NCBI GenBank assembly: GCA_900769735.1
Contig: CAAGHY010000077.1
Coordinates: forward strand, 1 to 7,677
Source of the DNA: Rikenellaceae bacterium
GTDB lineage: Bacteria; Bacteroidota; Bacteroidia; Bacteroidales; UBA932
DNA length: 7,677 nt
Reading direction: 5' to 3'
The notes under the pieces are model-generated. The model saw only the letters and a list, made by a program, of their open reading frames with translations, had not been told where the DNA came from and searched no databases. Below, one piece after another: positions 5,930 through 7,677 of the stretch (positions within the stretch are counted from its first letter, which is position 1; every line of letters begins with the position of its first letter). Both the position numbers and the translations under genes were made by a program.

Positions 5930-6175
5930 TTTTCCAAAATAGCCATAAGTTAGTGATTTTTGCACACTTAGTATGTATAGTATGAATTCAATAGAGTAGA
6001 TAAGGGGGCAGTTTCCTGCTTTGGAGCAGAAAGTGTACGGCAAACCGTTGGTGTATTATTATATTCCTGTTGTGCAACCAATAAGGTGTAAGAGCCAGTT
6101 TATCAGGCATATTAGGGTGCAACTACGTTTTCTGCAGAGCCGGGAGCGGATTAAGCAGGATTTTATTTTGTAAAT
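5930..6175. other. Gene-poor stretch between terminator and regulator gene
   Basis: Beyond the sufS remnant I see no intact gene here. The remnant's frame stays open from 6000 to a TAA at 6171, encoding a basic stretch ending in SRERIKQDFIL, but it has no start codon after the internal TAG and no family I recognise. TAAATTTG at 6171-6178 matches a TAnnTTTG -7 element and could drive the following operon, without a good -33 box. Confidence 0.4.
5982..6060 (+). pseudogene. sufS: Decayed 5' fragment of sufS (cysteine desulfurase)
   Basis: From ATG 5982 the frame reads MNSIE-stop-IRGQFPALEQKVYGKPLVYY. From memory of the family, SufS begins with MN-I--IR-QFP-L-Q-V-G--LVY followed by LDNAAT or LDSAAT; the match includes order and spacing. 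Codon 6 is TAG (5997-5999) where SufS normally has a sense codon. After LVYY the match stops in this frame; the neighbouring plus-strand frame (from about 6062) reads YSCCATNKV, which may be a shifted remnant of the DNAAT segment. SufS is a PLP enzyme supplying sulfur for Fe-S clusters; this piece has lost the whole catalytic body and is dead. About 25 codons is a short match, so a database alignment would settle it. Confidence 0.65.
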
Positions 6176-6820
6176 TTGGTACAGGTAATTTATGCAGTTG
6201 TTGTGAATCAGGTATTGGCAGGAAATATTGACTCTTTGGAAACCGTTATGGTGTACCGGTATGAACTGGATTCCGTGGTGGTGAGGCTGGAGGATGCACA
6301 GAGGCAGAACACCGTTCTGGCGGTGATGCTTGTGTGCCTGTTTGTGTTGTCTGTGCTTGTTGTAATCTATCTTGTAAGGCGTCACAGGGAGAAGATGCGC
6401 AGCGGTGATCTTGCCAACAGGTTGCTAAAGCAGCAGGCTGCTGCAATGCCTTACTTTACCGAAAGGGTGAACAGTTTGAGCGCAAAAGGGATAAAGTTGT
6501 CGGGAAAATTGTATGAGGAGTTCCAGGCGGCGATTGATGATGTAAAAAGGCTCTCCAAGATGGGTTTTGTGGAGATTGTGAATGATGTTGAGTTTGCCCG
6601 CAAATATCCGTTTCTTAAGGATTTCCCAAATTTGGGTGTACAGGAGAAGATTGTGCTCATTTTGGTGGAGGAAGGTTTTTCCACTGCTGAGATTGCCCTG
6701 CATCTGGGGATTGCAGGCAATGGTGTAAGAGCCATCAAGACCAAGATAAGGGGGAAGCTTAAAGATTCTCCCCAATATGGGAAATACAGTAAAAGGTTAA
6801 AGATTCTAAACGGCAAGTAG
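6176..6820 (+). CDS. Membrane-anchored protein with C-terminal LuxR-like helix-turn-helix, apparently lacking its N-terminal sensor
   Basis: With the TTG at 6176 the product is 214 residues; the first in-frame ATG is at 6248 (190 residues). The frame is open only back to 6155, so the start is uncertain; a candidate -7 box at 6171-6178 would favour ATG 6248. The order is: a short N-terminal part, a charged helix ELDSVVVRLEDAQRQ, one strong transmembrane segment (about 46-67), then RRHREKMR and a long helical linker (about 70-140). The C-terminal domain (about 153-196) carries LGVQEKIVLILVEEGFSTAEI and LHLGIAGNGVRAIKTKIRGKL, a LuxR/sigma-4-type HTH in which the second helix would contact DNA. 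Bacteroidota have many such TM-HTH proteins with a large periplasmic sensor before the membrane segment; here under 50 residues remain. The stop is 1 base before the next ATG, implying cotranscription. DNA target and signal are unknown. Confidence 0.75.
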   Translation: MVQVIYAVVVNQVLAGNIDSLETVMVYRYELDSVVVRLEDAQRQNTVLAVMLVCLFVLSVLVVIYLVRRHREKMRSGDLANRLLKQQAAAMPYFTERVNSLSAKGIKLSGKLYEEFQAAIDDVKRLSKMGFVEIVNDVEFARKYPFLKDFPNLGVQEKIVLILVEEGFSTAEIALHLGIAGNGVRAIKTKIRGKLKDSPQYGKYSKRLKILNGK

Positions 6821-6821
6821 T

Positions 6822-7598
6822 ATGGGAAGAGTTACAAAATATACAGTTCTTGTATGCGCTCTTCTTTGTGGAATTGCGTATGGAATGAGTGCTCAGACTG
6901 CTGCTATTGTGTATGATACAATACCTATGATGCGCAATATCAAGTTTGACAAGCCGCTAAAGTTCTTGAACGGCCCGGCGGATAAATTCAGTGAGTGGTG
7001 CAGCAATAATATAGATTATCCCGAAGAGGCATTAAAATATAACATTACAGGAAAGGTTACAGTGCGGTTCATAATTGCTGTAGATGGAACTGTTTCTGAT
7101 GTAAGGGTAGTTGAAAGTGCCCATCCGCTGCTGGATGCGGAGGCTGTAAGGGTTGTTTCTTCTTCTCCTGCGTGGGAGCCTGTTACTTTGAACGGCAGGA
7201 AGGTTAATGTGGAGTTTGTGCAGCCTGTAGTTTTTAAGGTTACCAGAAAAATGGATGAAGATATAGAGCTTGTACACGCTCAGTTTGATTATGACGGATG
7301 CAGCAATTTTATGGTATGGATTGCTGAAAATATAAGGTATCCTAAAGAAGCTGTGCGAGTTGGGGCAGAAGGGGATGTGTATTTGACTTTTGATATTTCG
7401 GACAATGGGCTCGTTGGGAATGTCAAGGTTTTCAGAGGGGTGTCATACGGTAAAAAGGAGAAACGTGCCGCTGCAGCAGCCCTTAATGCAGAGGCTGTTA
7501 GGGTAGTTTCCGCATCGCCAAGGTGGATTCCTGCCAGGAAGTGGGGCCGGCCGGTAAAAATATCGTATAACGTGCGGATTTCATTCAGTAAAGATTAA
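6822..7598 (+). CDS. Secreted protein with two tandem TonB C-terminal domains
   Basis: The 258-residue product has a signal peptide (basic MGRVTK, hydrophobic core, GMSAQ with cleavage near residue 25). Two copies of the TonB C-terminal domain follow: about 56-139 (FSEWCSNNIDYPEEA, GKVTVRFIIAVDGTVSDVRVV, LDAEAVRVVSSSPAWEPVTLNGR) and about 163-255 (FMVWIAENIRYPKEA, GDVYLTFDISDNGLVGNVKVF, LNAEAVRVVSASPRWIPARK). Matching elements recur in the same order, so this is an internal duplication. True TonB energises outer-membrane transporters through an N-terminal membrane helix bound to ExbB/ExbD and a Pro-rich spacer; both are absent, and the signal appears cleavable. A periplasmic role is likely, but energy transduction is not. 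It starts 1 base after the regulator's stop, so the two are almost certainly coexpressed. Confidence 0.88.
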   Translation: MGRVTKYTVLVCALLCGIAYGMSAQTAAIVYDTIPMMRNIKFDKPLKFLNGPADKFSEWCSNNIDYPEEALKYNITGKVTVRFIIAVDGTVSDVRVVESAHPLLDAEAVRVVSSSPAWEPVTLNGRKVNVEFVQPVVFKVTRKMDEDIELVHAQFDYDGCSNFMVWIAENIRYPKEAVRVGAEGDVYLTFDISDNGLVGNVKVFRGVSYGKKEKRAAAAALNAEAVRVVSASPRWIPARKWGRPVKISYNVRISFSKD

Positions 7599-7607
7599 GG
7601 TTGTTTT

Positions 7608-7677
7608 ATGAAACTTAAACTGTTGGTTACGTCAATGGCTGTTTTCTTTGCAACTTGTGGCGAGGTGATGGCAGCAG
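7608..7677 (+). CDS. Start of an exported protein, truncated by the window edge
   Basis: ATG 7608 follows the previous stop by 9 bases and opens a frame of 23 codons to the window end: MKLKLLVTSMAVFFATCGEV and then MAA. It has the charged N-terminus and hydrophobic core of a signal peptide. Cleavage near MAA by signal peptidase I seems likeliest; ATC at residues 15-17 resembles a poor lipobox, so a lipoprotein cannot be excluded. Spacing puts it in the same operon as the HTH and TonB-domain genes, perhaps as another member of the same envelope system. Nothing can be said about its mature domain. Confidence 0.7.
   Translation, partial: MKLKLLVTSMAVFFATCGEVMAA

Noticed and set aside
6059..6385. 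Minus-strand open frame of 108 codons opposite the regulator gene
   Set aside because: The product is a His/Gln-rich shadow translation, and the plus strand there encodes a clear transmembrane segment.
7653..7661. Lipobox in the last, partial gene
   Set aside because: The residues before the Cys (FFATC) fit the lipobox pattern poorly, and the following MAA resembles an ordinary signal peptidase I site.

Overview
The window looks like a chromosomal segment of a Bacteroidota bacterium, most likely of the order Bacteroidales. Two things point there. Several intergenic regions carry the TAnnTTTG -7 element of the Bacteroidota housekeeping sigma factor, once with a TTTG box exactly 19 bp upstream. 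The gene content also fits: secreted proteins with SAQ/TAQ-type signal cleavage sites, a membrane-anchored regulator with a LuxR-like helix-turn-helix, and a TonB C-terminal-domain protein. I cannot name a genus from the sequence alone.

Layout. 1-1046 (+) is the 3' part of mnmG (tRNA wobble-uridine modification). Behind it lie a perfect 16-bp palindrome that matches a ParB-binding parS site and a strong hairpin terminator. A run of minus-strand genes follows: a low-specificity L-threonine aldolase (1304-2392), an uncharacterised secreted protein (2784-4040), gcvH (4170-4547) and ruvA (4606-5196). The 391-bp gap between the aldolase and the secreted protein has no convincing gene but contains a module array: three copies of a 15-mer, each preceded by a hairpin and T-tract, two of them within a near-perfect 79/80-bp tandem duplication. 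From 5388 the genes run on the plus strand: a small predicted outer-membrane beta-barrel protein (5388-5864) with a strong terminator, a decayed 5' fragment of sufS (about 5982-6060), then a compact operon-like group of a membrane-anchored HTH protein (6176-6820), a secreted protein with two TonB C-terminal domains (6822-7598) and the start of another exported protein (7608 to the window edge).

How the genes relate. mnmG, gcvH and ruvA are ordinary housekeeping genes. Threonine aldolase makes glycine and GcvH carries the glycine-cleavage intermediate, so two glycine-metabolism genes lie close together but as separate transcription units. The 6176-7677 group resembles an envelope-linked regulatory operon; its first gene seems to have lost its usual N-terminal sensor and abuts the sufS remnant, which suggests an old rearrangement breakpoint near 6060-6170.

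I found no complete mobile element, CRISPR array, tRNA or rRNA. The items most worth a second look are the parS-like site, the 2515-2755 hairpin array and the sufS remnant/headless regulator junction.
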